Origin: Trichostrongylus colubriformis
Taxonomy: Eukaryota > Nematoda > Chromadorea > Rhabditida > Trichostrongylidae
Assembly (NCBI GenBank): GCA_963978905.1
Contig: OZ022259.1
Span: 19,380,068-19,444,067 of the forward strand
DNA length: 64,000 nucleotides
Direction: 5' to 3'
Below the pieces are notes generated by a model. It did not search any database. It saw only the letters and a list, made by a program, of their open reading frames with translations, and was not told where the DNA came from. The first letter of the stretch is position 1, and each line of letters opens with the position of its first letter. Of the stretch, positions 1 through 13,828 are shown one piece after another. A program made the position numbers and the translations under genes.

Positions 1-21
1 TGAATCGCTCAATCGCTTGAA

Positions 22-1171
22 TCAAGTGCCATCGCCAACTCCAAGCACTACTGTAGGCCATGAATTTGGTTCGAAGGTAGCTACATCAGAAAAGCTGAAG
101 GCTTTGAAATCGTTTGGAGAGTTTGCTATTTATGCAATCGGTTGAATGACTAATACACAACTTTCCTTTTAGTAACTTCGTCTGATTCGTGAACTGCGAA
201 CAGTCGAATGCTGCATCCATACTCTGCGATGCCGGCGACAGCTGCATCATCTTTGCATACTCGCGTCTCAGCCTGTACCGCGAACGCAGCCATGCCCAAC
301 AGTCAGCAGCCATGCCGGCAACACCTTAGAGTATGAAAGCAAGAGCAAAGTAAAGGCGCCTTCATACTCTGCGCCGACAGGGTATGGCTGCAGGCAGCGA
401 GGCAGAGTGGCACGGGCGCGGTGCAGAGACGACGCAGGCAACGAGGCATGGTGGCATAGGCGGAGACGCAGAGACAGGTAGTCACGGCTCGCCGGCACCG
501 CAGAGTATGAAGGCGGTCTAAGGCAGCATTGGAGCAGAGTATGTGCCTTGAGAGGGATTCAGTCACGACGCTGTATTAGTTGTAGTCATTGCAATTCAGC
601 CAGAAAACTGCGTCACATGATCCAGCTACGTCAACTCTTCAAACTCACCCGAAGTGCGGCGATGGGGCTGGCGCTTTCAGTGGCGCTGGAGGACGTGACA
701 TCCTCGGCCCCCTGAATGGCACAAGAACAACATTGCTAGTACTCTTCAGGCATTCACCGTTGACCTCTGCTGCCATTAGCTTCTCAAGGAAAGACTTACC
801 GGGTTAGTAGACGCCAGTTGTCGAATGTTACCTACTCCACCGCCTTCGAAGGATTTGCTTTTTGAATGCCATTCAATAAAGATACGATCAAATTGTAATC
901 CACCTCTTTGTTGTTATGACAACACCCTACCGGTTCTTCTCCACTAATACTATTAGTGGTGACTGGTGCCATCGGCAGAACTGGACCAACAAAGCACTTG
1001 TAGCGCGCGGCGATCCAATTCCAATCCGGCGGCATGATGACCGTTTGGACTTACGCACACGCATTTTTGAACTACGGTCTGATGAGGTGGTTCCTAGAAA
1101 TGTCGTCAGTCGATAATCCATACCTTTGCCAAAATGGTGCCGATGCGTTCATTTACTCGATCGATACATAT
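22..1171 (-). CDS. 3' part of a minus-strand gene of unknown family
   Basis: Phase-consistent minus-strand exons: 1171-1124 (CIDRVNERIGTILAK), 1093-1055 (13 codons, donor GTAAGT), 996-836 (NKEVDYNLIVSLLNGIQKAN), 711-649 (proline-rich, PPAPLKAPAPSPHFG, donor GTGAGT), 94-22 (DVATFEPNSWPTVVLGVGDG then TGA). Acceptors CATTTCTAG, CCATTCAG and GCCTTCAG look genuine. A competing reading uses the GTAAGT donor near 797 and a different frame of the 711-649 exon; it also stays open, so the frame there is not settled. The gene continues upstream beyond 1171, and a TIR element (352-521) lies in the last intron. No domain recognised. Confidence 0.4.
208..340. repeat. decayed copy of TIR family C
   Basis: Begins CCATACTCTGCGATGCCGGC and ends CCGGCAACACCTTAGAGTAT. 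Adjacent to the better copy at 352-521. Confidence 0.6.
352..521. mobile_element. TIR element family C (TTCATACTCTGCGG), copy 1
   Basis: Arms GCCTTCATACTCTGCGCCG and CGGCACCGCAGAGTATGAAG. A shorter decayed relative (about 208-340) lies immediately to the left. It sits in an intron of the gene at the left edge. Confidence 0.8.
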
Positions 1172-2144
1172 CTTTTACTTGAAGCCGATCCGCCAAACAC
1201 CTTATTCAGTAGGATGAGGGAGCGACCTTCGCTTGCTCCCTCACCCCCGGCTCCGATAACGCTCAGATCCGCCTCAGATTTTTCTGTGTTTTTCAAAACC
1301 ACTTGTTCAAAGAATCGGCAGAGAGCGCTTTATTCAGTAACACAACAAGCTGATGCCGACAAGGACATTCGCACTATGGAAACACTCGATGCACACCGGG
1401 CGCACTTTATAAAGCCATTTTAAGCCAACATGAATGTCTTAGCGTTTCGCGATGCGATCTTCTTGAATCGCGGATTATCCGACTTTAATACTTCTTTATT
1501 ACTCCTGTGTTCCAAACTCGTGGATATTCTACTTATATAGTTATCGGCAAGTATGACTTTTTAATAGAAAACTCATAACTCGTATTGTAGCCAAGATGGG
1601 ATGGGGTGGGGTGGCACGGGAAAACTTATGGTAGGACCCGTAGTGATAGCAGCTGATAGGGGCCGATATGGGGCGTTGAGGCAAGTGTCATCAGATCCAT
1701 CGAATCCGTAGAGGTGAAGGTACAAAATTGCATTTACAGATCTTATGTGGAATAAAAAAGAGACATCAATGGTAGGTGATCGAATATGATAACAGATGAT
1801 CAAACTCGATAGGAGGCGGCAGCAGTGTGAGTGTGAGGGAATGTGATACACTGCTCACGATCACCACTACATAAATGGTACCACATAAATGATTAGTAAA
1901 TGGACACACTCCTTCTACAATTTTGAAACGTGATGATTTTTTTCAGAGGTTTGGTATTCAGTAAGCAACTAAATCATCAACAGCCACCAACAAGGTATTA
2001 GTGTTCAGTAATTGAGCTCACGTACTCCCATATCAACAGCGACAAGGTGTTCCAACCGCTAAATTCTGAAACCGGAGTAGTCATAGGTGTTTGTAGAGAT
2101 ATCAGTTCGGCCATTGTTCAGGTAGTGATCAGAACGATCGCATT

Positions 2145-2460
2145 TCAGGCTATTATGCGATGGACAAAGTGAATGAGCGATTGGGCGATTAGACGATGAG
2201 ACGGTCAGGCGATCAGGCGACTAGGTAATGTTGGTAATGGCGATTAGTCGATTAGCGGTCAGGCGATCGGGCGACTAGGTATTGCTCAGAGTTCGCGACT
2301 CGCGCGATTCAGGCAAGAGGAAAAAATATATATATCGATCAAGTGGTTCAGGCGATCAGACGATTCAGGTGGAATGGATAAGATATGTGCGTATCGGGTG
2401 GATGAATGATACGCCTAAATCGCTCGACTTGAGCGATCGCGTGAATCGCGAACTCTAAAC
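2145..2460. repeat. GCGAT-rich minisatellite and inverted TTCGCGA repeat
   Basis: 2145-2290 is built of variants of CAGGCGATCAGGCGACTAGG. From 2284 CAGAGTTCGCGACTCGCGCG pairs with GTGAATCGCGAACTCT near 2440-2455. A related inverted pair is at 29694-29811. Confidence 0.6.
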
Positions 2461-3989
2461 CATGTCCAAGTTTTGTGCATATCACGGTATGCCATATAGG
2501 CCTCATCGATATCGAATTTGTGCGCAACGCTTTCGACTTCCACCATCATCAATTCGATGTGAACTAGACGCAATGAATGACGATCTTTCAAAACCATGTT
2601 TTATCCCTCCAGTCGGGCCCATTGCCGTATGACTAATCCATAATGGGGTAGGATATGGTCAGACTAGCAGGATTAGGGCCTGGAAAGCGCGAAAATCCAA
2701 CCTGACCAGTCCCGCTGGTCGCTGTGGTGCGTCCATCCTCTCGACCACTCTTTACACAAACAACATCATTTAGCAACAGAGAGAATCAGTGGTACTCTCG
2801 CGGAAGCGACTTAACTGAGGTGGCGCTTATCGAAGGACTTCACTGGAGAGCCTCGGGGGTTGGTGAAGACAATGCTCGTATGAGGAAAACAGGCGAAACG
2901 AACCATTTCATTTTTTTTTCTAATTTTTTACAATTGTTTATTGACCATTCATTCATTTGTCCGTAGGTTCACAGCTCTAGGTACCGCTCAATGTTCTTCA
3001 TGAAAAGATTTATTATAACTACTTATGGCTATGATATGTTCTCATCGCGATTCTTCGATTTCCAGGTCTATTTGATTTAATGTGATCGTTATGTGCTTCT
3101 TTGATTCTCAGATTCTTTGCCCGCTCGACAAACTGGTTACGAAGTCCAAGGGTGCACTCGTTCTGGTAAACAAAGCGATCGCTTTAGCGGCTTATTCTTT
3201 TTCCCGCTCTCTTATCTGCCAATGGTGCAAGTTGCTTTCTTAAAGTGTGAAAGCACGCAGAATGTGCAGGTGTCCGCAGTACGTAACGTTTGCGCGTAGC
3301 CTTTCAGGCTCAGCGCATGTTCTATCGCAGTTTACTGAGGAGAAAATCTTTTTTTTTTTTCAACTTAACCCGTGCCCATACCGTAACATTGCAATTTATG
3401 TCAGTGAGTTACGCCATCGAGTCTGTCCAAGTGACTTGTGATTATGACCGCAATTATAGAAAAAAAGAAGACCTTGAACTGTCTTATATAATTTTTCACC
3501 GGTATACCATTTTTTAACGGCATACATATTGACATCCTGAATATATGACCTTGTACTCACTAGATTATTCATCTTCCAAGTCACTAGTGCTGAGTTCCTT
3601 TCAGTGAATATCTCACTATTGACACTATTGCTCGAATTTTTTGCGTTCTCACTTTTTCTAGTATAATACAACATCATTTCCCGCCTGGTGGACCAGTTAA
3701 CTCTGATGCTACGCGACCGCTCGCGCATTGAGTGACATAGCAGATCAGTGCTAGATGCCTGGCAGCGCTTCACGGTGTAGCAATACTATACATCGTGTAC
3801 GCATTCTCAGCCGTTATGTACATATTCTTAGGAACATTAACTTTTGGGATCATGTTTTATTACCGATAATAAGCTTGTTTCCACTTAGTTTTACCAAACC
3901 TCACGGTGCCCATGCTACGTCGCTGACACGACACGCACGAACCCTTCCTGAAGATCGCGTGACCTGGCGTCGTATCGGTTTTGCACCGT

Positions 3990-4290
3990 ACCCTTCGCTG
4001 GTGGGGTGTATGCAGATAAGACAGCGAATCGCGCGACCGCCCGCGGCGAGCAGTGCGGCAAGTATGAGTCGTTTGGAATTCCGCTCAACACGCAATGAGC
4101 TGGTACCGTGAAGGACCTTCAAAGGTAGGCGAACTCCCGAAGCATTCAGCATGCAATCTTTAAAGGTCGCTCACGGTACCAGCCCATTGCGTCTCGAGCG
4201 GAATTCCCAACGGCTCGTACTGATGGCCGCGAGCGGGACGCCGCGAGGCGATTCGCTGACATATCTGCACACACCCTCGCTGGTGCACTA
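3990..4290. repeat. ~300-bp fold-back repeat, probably a TIR element
   Basis: Two arms of about 130 bp in inverted orientation, meeting near 4130. Shared blocks include GGAATTCCGCTC and GGTACCGTGA and the CG-rich GACCGCCCGCGGCGAG-like core, which also occurs in the elements at 15776 and 19563. No clean target duplication seen. Confidence 0.75.
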
Positions 4291-5949
4291 ATGCGAGCGG
4301 TCGCTTTACGATTGGGGTTTACCTTTACGGCGTACGGAAAGATGCTTGCGAGCTAGGTGCATCGTGTGTGGTGGGGTTTTACACTGACTGTGTCCTTCGC
4401 CTCATTTCTGAAGTAGAACACACTAATCGTTGTAGGACCCAACTACATACGGCGCTCCTAGCTCGCACGCTGCACACCACAATGCGAAATGCCGGCGCTG
4501 AGGGTAGACGTCTCGGTGCGACTTGTCGGACGATGATGTTGCTCTTCGATCGATGTGAAAATGTTCTATGGAATACAGTATATATCTTTGAGGAATTTTT
4601 TTTTCGAAAACTTAATAAAAGTAGGAAAACTGTACGCACCTGCACGTCATTCCTATAAATCTTTCTTAACGCGATTTGTGACCGGTTATCGTTAAGTCTG
4701 CTCAATTGGCTATCAATCATCGGCAAACATGCGACTCCGAATCAAAACGTGTTTACTGTCACTTACAGTAGTCTATAACCTTTACCCATTTGGCCATTGT
4801 ACAGTCGGAATTTCATTGTAGACAGTTCTTTTTCACGGTGTAATGGCATTTTCTTCGCCATGTGGCACTGGAAAATCAGTAGCGTCCGCAATACATTACT
4901 AAAGACACCGGGAGGATGGCAATTCTCGTTTACGGTATGGGAGGACGGTGACCGCAATGCGCACACGGCACCTTGCCAAGCGGCGAAAACGAGTTAATCA
5001 GGTTTTAGTTGTGACCACACTATTTTCTCACGCTTTCGCTTATTCTTCACTTAATTGTTTTACTTGTTCGTTGCTGTGTGTTGTTTCACTTATTTCACAT
5101 CCTCACGAATGAATGAAATACACTCTACGACGCAACAAATGACATCTCTACAGCGAACAACTCGGAAAGTCAGTGTGTTGATGCGAATGTGATGCGAATA
5201 CACACCATAGTGCCGCGCTTTTGAATCCGGGTTTTTCCGCCGATCATCGCTTCTAGCCTTGAATATTCTCAACAAAATGATAATTTCTTTGCATCTTCCG
5301 CTTTCTTCGGACCCCTTCCGGTTCCTTCGAATTCACCTTCAACGTCCATCACTGCCGTCACGCAATACGTGCTCATTGTTGATCTTCCTTTTCCGCTTCT
5401 TTGTGATCACTGTCTCCTCTTTGCACAGCGTCAGCCTTTCACAGATTGTTCCTCACAGACATTTCTAAGACTGTCGACGACGCGCCGTTGCAGATATACT
5501 TGAGCGTAGTTGTGGCGCTGTCTGCCACCCAGCGGCGGTTCGCGACGGCGCTGCTGCGGTACCGTTTTACGTGCACCTGCTTCGCATAGTAGAACTACGT
5601 ACTTTTTCCCTAGCAAGAATGCCGTTTTGAACTTCATAATAATAGTTTTCCTGTCCAAATATCACTATCCCAGACACCGCGAGCTGGTCAAAAAATAGTT
5701 TGCTCTATAACGTCGCCTATAGGCTACTCGGTGGTGCTGATTACGAATGTGACATCCATTTTCGCGTCAACGCCAACTTGGTGCACCCAGCTGGTGCAAC
5801 AACGTGTTCGCACCAAAATCGCCGAAACGTGATCTATAAGGAATATTTGGGGGTGCCGACCACGATCTTGGCATACGTTTGAGACGCTGGCATCGTTCAG
5901 TACCACTACAGCTGTGCCAATTTAACAAGGGCCACCACACTGTGCCCGC

Positions 5950-6014
5950 TATTTTTGCCTAAACTTTGGAAAGAAAGAGGATTTCCCTTCTCCAGTAAGG
6001 CTTAGGCAAAAATA
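5950..6014. repeat. hairpin repeat family D, copy 1
   Basis: ATTTTTGCCTAAACTTTGG and AAGGCTTAGGCAAAAATAT form a stem around a G/C-poor loop. Short dispersed palindrome, non-coding. Confidence 0.72.
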
Positions 6015-7022
6015 TACGCTTCAATATGCAGACTGATGATTGTAGGATATGATAAGGTTAAGACGACAGCGAGAAAACTTCCCTCCCCTTGGCTAATTAG
6101 CACCTCCATAGCCACAAATGATTAAAATCGGAGCCATCTTGTATACGACGTCCGCGCTAATTATCGATGTTATATTCGTGATTCTGAATAATACTTGAAT
6201 AAAAATTTTAACGAAATTGGAGAGTTGCACCACTTTGGTGCAATGCCCCAACTTGGCGCAAAAAAACGGATGTCACACAGGACAGTGGGCTTACTTCAGC
6301 ACCATACAAAAATCTACCGTAACCCTATAAGGTGCAACTTCGGCGTTAGTGAAGGTGTACTCACACATTAACACTGGATTTGACCCCGAAGAAACCTAGT
6401 CGACGTTCCTTGAGGTGGGAGTCGCAGTGTGAGAGGGACAGCTATTATCAGAATCAAGTATTTTTTTAGAAACACAACAAAATGTACAGTACTTCTCTGC
6501 GGGCATCTTTTTTACCATCATAGCCAAAGCCGGTGTCTATGGCCAGCTAGCGTGGAACCGGTTCAGTAAGAAATATCTTACTAGGGAACGCTTATTTTTC
6601 TGAGCGGTATCCATATAATGCGATTTTCGGCTGCTTTTCAGTGTGCTGTTCCCTCACATTGATTTTAGATCCTAATGTAAGGTTCTATACCACGTGGGTT
6701 CGAGATATAACAGGCGTAGAAGTCATAACCAGGACGGCTCTTTAGCTTCCTTCTTTGATGTTCAGATCATTACTGAATGAAGTCGAACTCTAATTTTCCT
6801 TCGCAATGGTTCGGAAAAATGAAACACCTCGCACAACGCAAGAACAGGAGGAGTAGGATCACGACGTCGATTCTACTATGCTGCACTGTAACCTTCTACA
6901 TTTCATCTACGCATGCCTTCAAAACGGTGCAGGTTGCTAATTTTGGTGTGGGTCGAGGAATTCACGGTGCTCGGCGGTAGCTGCAATTTTTTCACTGAAC
7001 TCCGGAGAAGAAAAATCTTCCA

Positions 7023-7156
7023 CAGTCCATTTCGGAGCGCTTGATAGGGCGTGGTCTCAGTGGCGAGAGTGGGAGTGTGGGGCGAGGTGAGAGAGTTTGA
7101 AACACTTTCACCCAAGTTCGTAGGCCACGCCCTATCTCGTGCTGTGAAATGAACTG
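7023..7156. mobile_element. TIR element family A, copy 1
   Basis: Ends CAGTTCATTTCGGAG-like, with internal TAGGGCGTGGTC and GTAGGCCACGCCCTA arms; right flank TA, left flank CA (decayed TA). Same family as 10780 and 45224. Non-coding. Confidence 0.82.
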
Positions 7157-8176
7157 TATCTCCACCAATTCTTACGCAAAAATATACGATTTCGTGTGCT
7201 TATTATTACTCCTATAATTACTAGTTAGTAAGTAGTATGAGTATTGATCCTGAAGTAATATTACACCATCCTCTCATCATTATTATAAATTTCATCCATT
7301 ACCTTTTCTCATTGAGCGCTTAATGGCCCAAATTTTCGTAACAAGCCGGTCATCGCGAGAAAAGACTGCAACGAATAAAACACACAGAAGGAATCCGCAG
7401 CCGAGTAAGAAGAGATATAAACGGTTTCAACCTGGATCCTCTGAAATCAGCTGTATAGTTACATTGTTGTCTGCGACTTGATGGCTCATTTACTCATTTG
7501 TTCTTTCCTTTATCCACAGCGGTCACCACAACACATAAAGATGTCATGAGCAGTGATTTCCAATGCGGCGGGCTAGATTCAGCGACAAGTCTAGTGATAG
7601 TGTGTGATTTCATCGCTGCTAACACCAAAGTGTACGCCCTTTAGGGTTACGGGGGATGTTTGCTTGGTGCTGAATTTAACTTACTGTTCATACTCGTGAT
7701 CAACACCCCAGATATACCAGTAAGCAATGTTTCAGTAAAAATTGTTTTCTTCGATCAACTTGCGGTGTCTGAGACAGTGATAGTTATATAGTGCCGTTTT
7801 CCAATTATTTTTCCCTATTCTTTTCATTGCTCCATATTTTTCTATTACTTCCACTGCATTGTAGCCTGATCTCCACGAATTCCATCTATGGTTTTCATGT
7901 GCTTCAATCGAAAATTCTAAGGCGCTTTTTGAAACGATGACGTGTGTCCAGACACATTGATGGAATGCACGATGACTGAGACTACGATGGAGCCTTGAAT
8001 AGTGTATTGGTACATTCAGCGAGAGTGATCGTTCTTTTCCATCTCATAATTGCGTTCTGCATAATCGTTCGGAAACTAGCTCACAGCAGTTGGAGTCCAA
8101 GCACAAGACTCCAACTGCAAGAAAAGCAAAATAGTGTGCAATGGCAGGGGGGGGGGAGGCATCCCGCCATGTACAT

Positions 8177-8241
8177 TATTTTTACCTAAGCCTAGAAGAA
8201 GATAGGAACCCCTTTTTTCACACTAAGATTCAGGCAAAAAT
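8177..8241. repeat. hairpin repeat family D, copy 2
   Basis: TTATTTTTACCTAAGCCTAG with GATTCAGGCAAAAATTTAT. Followed, as in copy 3, by GCAGATTGACCTC. Confidence 0.7.
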
Positions 8242-10101
8242 TTATGCCTGTGCAGATTGACCTCTCCAAAATCCCTCCAAGATGATTAGGTGTCCAACTT
8301 TTTATAAGATACCCCGCGATGCAGTAGCACCGCAAACTGGTGGTAGACGGTGTTTACTGCTGTTCATTGTTCACATCTACTCCTTTTTCACGAGCTCATG
8401 TGTTTGTGCTTCGAGCGATTTTTGTTGATGTATCATAACTGCGTCATAAAAACCAATCGAGGACACGCTGATCACAATTGTCTGTTGACAATTGTATTGT
8501 TTTTGGAGCTGCTCCTTCAACTATACCACTCTGAACTTTATTGAAGTTAGACCCATCAATAAGCGCAAAATTTGGCTGATAATATTAATGAGATAGTGAT
8601 AATGATTCGGGGAGTCATCATTTTCTGGGTAGTATTTGTAATGAATGTTCCATAGGCATATGGTCGAATAACTTTCATGACCATCATTGTGGCAGCTGGC
8701 CGCACATCTGTAGCTTTTTGTATGCCGTTTGCCCATGTTTCGAGCAGATGGGTGGTATATTGTAGTCCTGGTAACGAAGTCTTTATGCCGTTTTCACAGT
8801 CGCATGCATTGTTCATGGATCGAACATCTGGCTCAAATCCAAAGAATAGAAGAAACAATACCCTGGCTGGTCTTATAGTCCACTGTATAGGCTAATTAAG
8901 CATTCAAGTAGTAGATCCTTACCCAGACTTAGGTAAAGTCCAAATCTCTTGCTCGCAATCGCTACTTATCGTGGCCCCACCCACCTCTAGTGGCTTGTTT
9001 TGATTGTGCTGGGATGTGGATTCAGATGCATTGACCGAAATGCCCCTCCTCCCCTCCCCCTTCCCTCATATCCTCATTGCACTCGACTTTATCCTGCCAT
9101 TTTGGTAAGGTGTGTTAGAATATTTCGTGTCATTGTAATCTTTATCACCTAATGATTTTTTGATTTTCTATCCTGGTAGTCCTGGACTAATCCTTATTCC
9201 GCTGGTGATTGGCTTTATATCTAATGACTTCTTATACAGTATCCATTGACAGTCCTTAATAATTTTATTGTCGGCTGTAGTACCAGGCGATCTGTAACTT
9301 TTTCTTCACAGTGCCCTCAAAATTAGCGACAGATTACGATTTTTCTCCTCAATGCCACTGTAAAGTTGCTCAGCTTTTTACAGGAACTTCTAGGATGTGA
9401 CGGCAGGGCACTTCGGTGAGAAAACTAGCCGCTTCATACGCCTCCCCCACCTACTCCACGTGTACCGAATACGACCCCCTTTTTTGACCTCTGCAATACC
9501 AGTAACTGTTGCTGAACTGTCTAGTCGCAATGTACTTTGTTGCTATGCATTTTTACTCAAAGCAAAAAGATTTATTTCACATTTTCTACGAGTTCGCTGC
9601 AAATATCTTTCACTCTACATCTGCTTATTGAAAATTCAGTTTCTAGCGCTCACCGCAGACCTCTGCAGGGAGGACCCCCTCCCCCTTCCGTCCCGCGGTC
9701 AAATACGACCCCTCTGTGAAGAATCCTCGACTCTCGATGTGCCCTGTGTGACGGTGCCTGCTGATTGAGCCAATAGTCAACGCTCATCGCACTTCTCATC
9801 AGTTCTCTTTTTTTCGCGAAACTTCTCGAAAAGTTATGTGGCACTTTCAGAAATCTTTACATATTTCTGAAATTTTCGAATCAGTGACTGCTATGAAACA
9901 ATCTTTGCTCACCGTTTTCAGATAACGCGTCATTTATTTGCAGATTAGCTCACTGCGGCGGCTAAGCTTTTTTCCAAAGCTGGTTAGGAAGGTTAGAAGG
10001 TCAAAGGCTGTGATTTTCTGCATTTTTTTTTTTTTGCAAGAAGTGAATAAATAGGATCAAGAGAACTTCAGTGACATAAATAGTGCATTTGCTTATCGGC
10101 G

Positions 10102-10223
10102 ATGGCTACCACTTCTACTACTACCACATCTGCGGCAGTGCTACTAATGGCTTTGTTCGTTCTCCTCTTTCTCGAACTGAATAGCAGATCGCAATCTTGT
10201 TCTGATGTTTGGCTACTGTGCAG
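10102..10223 (+). CDS. first exon of a probable secreted peptide/protein gene
   Basis: ATG at 10102 opens 40 codons plus two bases before a GTGAAA donor at 10224. The N-terminus is a Thr-rich stretch followed by AAVLLMALFVLLFLEL, a textbook signal-peptide core, and then a short Ser/Cys-containing segment (SQSCSDVWLLC). An acceptor-like GAACTTCAG lies about 30 bases upstream and could take a spliced leader. A second exon starting with one base is required; the best I see follows TTTTTTGCCAG near 10430, but it is short and not convincing. No family recognised; a small secreted Cys-containing protein is the simplest reading. Too short to be found by ORF length alone. Confidence 0.38.
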
Positions 10224-10697
10224 GTGAAAAAATACGTTGATTATAAGTGGCCGTGAGTGAAAAGTGAAATAATCGGGTAACATATAGACTGCTTCACAAT
10301 TAAAATAATATTAGAAAATATCATCACTATTTTTGACGGAAAACTGGCATCACAAGTGCGTCATAAATACGTTGGTCGGAGTGACCTGTTAAGTGAAGTA
10401 GTTGTTGTCGCGTGTTTTTTGCCAGCTGCTGTTTTTCCTCGCTTAACGACACTCCCGTCTTTCCACCGTTGTCTCTTCCTCGTTTCTAATTACCTGCCCA
10501 TTGCTTACCGACTAACTGCTCTCCGTAGATCGGGTTTTCCTTATATTTTTTTCATGAAGTGTCAAAGACGAATTGAATCTGTACCCGCGACAACTTCCAC
10601 AGTCAATTTCACACGGCAAGTTTGCTTTTTTAGTTTTTACTGGTACTTCCAACTCGCGCCATACTGCGTGTGCGGATGACATCCAGCAGAGATCTAA

Positions 10698-10774
10698 CTA
10701 TAGAAATGATGCTAACTATAGAAAAATTAAAAAAAAACTATAGAAAAAAAATGATGCTAACTATAGAAAAATTT
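10698..10774. repeat. short tandem repeat, ~38-bp unit
   Basis: ACTATAGAAA and ATGATGCTAACTATAGAAAA repeat twice, just left of the TIR element at 10780. Confidence 0.75.
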
Positions 10775-10779
10775 ATTTA

Positions 10780-10924
10780 CAGCCCACTTCGGAGTGTCTG
10801 GCAGGGCGTGGCCTACGGACTTGGGTAAGTGGCGAGAGTGAGAGTGTGTGGCGGGGTGAGGAGTCTGGTACACGTTCATCCAAGTCCGTAGGGTACGCCC
10901 TGCCAGGCACTCCGAAATGAACTG
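10780..10924. mobile_element. TIR element family A, copy 2
   Basis: TA-flanked, arms GTGTCTGGCAGGGCGTGGCC and complement, about 45 bp each. The centre is GAGAGTGAGAGTGTGTGGCG-like, as in the other copies. It is the best-preserved copy. Confidence 0.87.
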
Positions 10925-13828
10925 TAGCTATCATTTTTGAAGGTAAAGCAGGTCATTCCAACTTGCGGATGGTCCGTCTGAAGTGGATGTGCCGAACTTC
11001 TTCTTAGGAGTAGCGAAAACTTGACAATGTTGTGACCATGAAAATTAGGGTATTGGTAGAACTGCGACTGAGATAGATCAGAATAGGAAACTGATACAAT
11101 TCAAAAATTCACAATATTAGTATATTGCTAGGATTGCAGACAAAGGGAATCCAGAAACGAAAAGGGGAGGAGGTTATGTCGGCGTTTCCGTGTTATCGAC
11201 ATTGCATTACATAACTGCCTTGTTTTTAGAAAAAGGCATATTTTGGCATTCCATAGCCACTCGTAGATTTCTTGGATAAAATACAAGCTGATGAAGCTGA
11301 TATTTCATGAAAATCGTTTTTTTTTTCGTGGCAATTGTTTCCTATGCGTGGAATCGAAAAGCAATCTATCACAGGTGCAGGGATCTAACAATCGTCTTAT
11401 CCTTTCGTGAGTTCATCATCATATTTGAGCAGTAGAGTATAAGGTGAGATTGTGAAGTTACTTTTCAGGCACGAAACACTTTTCCCCTTATAGGGTGGAG
11501 TTTTTTTCTTACATTTCCATTTTCAAGTCTGCCGTGAGCGCCTCATCAGTTCTCTTTTTCTCCAAATGTCCAATTGTCCAAATTCCATCTTCCAGTATGG
11601 TACTTTGTACGAGCACAGCCAAGTACAGTATCTGTTGCGCCGTTGTCTGGTGCCGCAATGCGTTCAGGCAGCAATCTGAACCACGGGACTTCAAACGTTT
11701 CTTCCCGTATAGGTTTTTACTACTACCCAGTGAAAGTAAATAGGACCCTTGAACATGTTGTTCATCTTTTCATGTATTCAGTTTATGCGACCAAGCGCGC
11801 TCATCAAAGACTTAATATAACGACTTTGTTGTGCTACAACAAGAGGTTGTCCTCGACGCCCACCTGCCCTTAGCACTTTCAGCCGGTTACCAGTATGCTG
11901 TCATCACAGCTTTTCCATATGAGTCCAGACATCTCGTTCGATATCTGAGTGCATGTCGAGTTATCTTCTGTATTGGTAAAAGTTTCGGAACTCCTAATTG
12001 CATCTTGTGTCAAAATAACTATTTTTTTATGAATTTCAAACTTCCTATTAGCTTTATGCACGGGGAGACTCAGGCTCACGCTTGAATGTCCCTCTGCTCC
12101 TTTCGGTAGAGTCTGTTGAAATAGATATTCTCGGAAAATAGTCGTTATAGCAGTAAGATGCGTGTTGTCGTCTTCGAAATATATTTTGTTTGTTGAGTGT
12201 AGAGGTCTTCGTCTTCGTCTCGAAACACCTCCACTAGAGAAGTTGTCTGGCTATAGTGGATACGGGAGTAAAGATGACTCATCCAGCCCGCAGCTCCTTC
12301 CCTTTCTAAGCCTCGCTAGAATCCACGTCACTATTTAAAAGCATTTCTCCGTATTGTCTACCTCCCTACCTTTATTGGCTTCCTTTCATTGTCTTGAGGT
12401 GTGCTGTTAGATGCATGGACCTGAAATACTCCAGTGTCCACGTGCTTCCCCCAGACCAGTTGAAGTGTTTTTGTGAGTCAATTTTTGACAGCACTCAAAT
12501 TGCAAGGGAATATGGGAAGGAAATGTTTACATAATTTATTCAATATTCTGATAATATTTTTGTTTGGTCATATAATTATATGGATATTAGGAGGGAAAAG
12601 CTTGACAAGCCTATTTACGGCATTGGGTCGCGTTGTTATTATTTGCGCTTCACATGCACCTCATAGTGGTGGCCGAGCTTTTCATTTGCTGTTGAGCTTT
12701 TATCCGTGTGTCGGGGGCGACCGGCATTTGTCAATAAAACGCCCATTTGTCCATGTTTGTGTTAGCTCGCGGTGTGTGGGGCGCATTGATAGCATGTGTG
12801 ATGCACCGTTCCTTTTTTACTCCCTGTAATATTTTTCTTTCCTGTTTTTTTTGTAATATTTGTTTGGACTCAAGATTTTTTTAACATCTGGTAATTTGTC
12901 CTGTGTGATGCCTACGCAATAAGTTTACAACGATATTTGACATTCTTATTGGAAGTGAAAAAGTTAACATCAGAGGTCATGGCAGCTTTTCTTTTTCGAG
13001 CATTTGTGTTTCGCCAACAAAGCATATCCGTTTCTGTGCTCTCTTGACGTACTTGTATTTTCCATGAAATACTTAGTCCGTCGTTGTATTTTTTTGTGTC
13101 AGTTTCAGCACTAATCTCAAATCCGTCGTTTTTTTTTGATGTACAGTTTGATGTAGGGTGGAATTATGTACAAACGTTAACGTTCAATTTTCCGTTTTGA
13201 CAATCAATACCTTTTACGAGGCAGCGGCCCGTCACTCGAGCGATCTTCGAGTCTCAGCCTACACATTATTTCATTCTAGGAGATGCGCGTATGCTATTGA
13301 TTTTTGGGTTTGTGCCACTTTTAAAAGTGTAATCCAGTCGCGGATACGGATTCGTCTGAATTTCAAACGTCATGCCGTTTAGCCGTGAGTTTTTCACAAT
13401 CCGTAGCTAAATTTAGTCATTTGACGTAGCAGTTTCCTTTCATTTTGCTGTTATGCATCCTTTTCCTCAATTCTTATATTCTTTACTAGTATTTATAATC
13501 CCGATATCCTTTTTTCTGCTTATATGATTCAGTAAACTATCCCTCTTTTTTGATCAACAGATGGGAACAATTTTGAGAATTTCAAGAAAACTCTTGTTAG
13601 TGGGGCATACCCGCATGATCACATTGGCAAAATTCAGTGCACAGTAACCCCTTCACTGCACAACAACTGTAACACTCTTAATTCCTAACATTTTTGATTA
13701 GATAACGTTCTATTTCAATGTTGTTCTCAAAACGCGTGATCCTTTCCTGTTCAAATGAGAGCGCAGGTGCAACTATTGAAACATCAAGAAGGGTGGCGTA
13801 CCAAGTCTGGTAGCGTGCAAAAGGAGCG

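Larger units (their letters stand above)
1172..10101. other. gene-poor stretch
   Basis: Apart from the repeats listed at 2145, 3990, 5950, 7023 and 8177, I see no supported gene. ORFs of 60-129 codons occur on both strands and in overlapping frames, none with a recognised motif. Confidence 0.5.

Noticed and set aside
8556..8858. 100-codon minus ORF with an ISLILSAKF hydrophobic end
   Set aside because: All three minus frames are largely open here; no motif, start context or splice partner.
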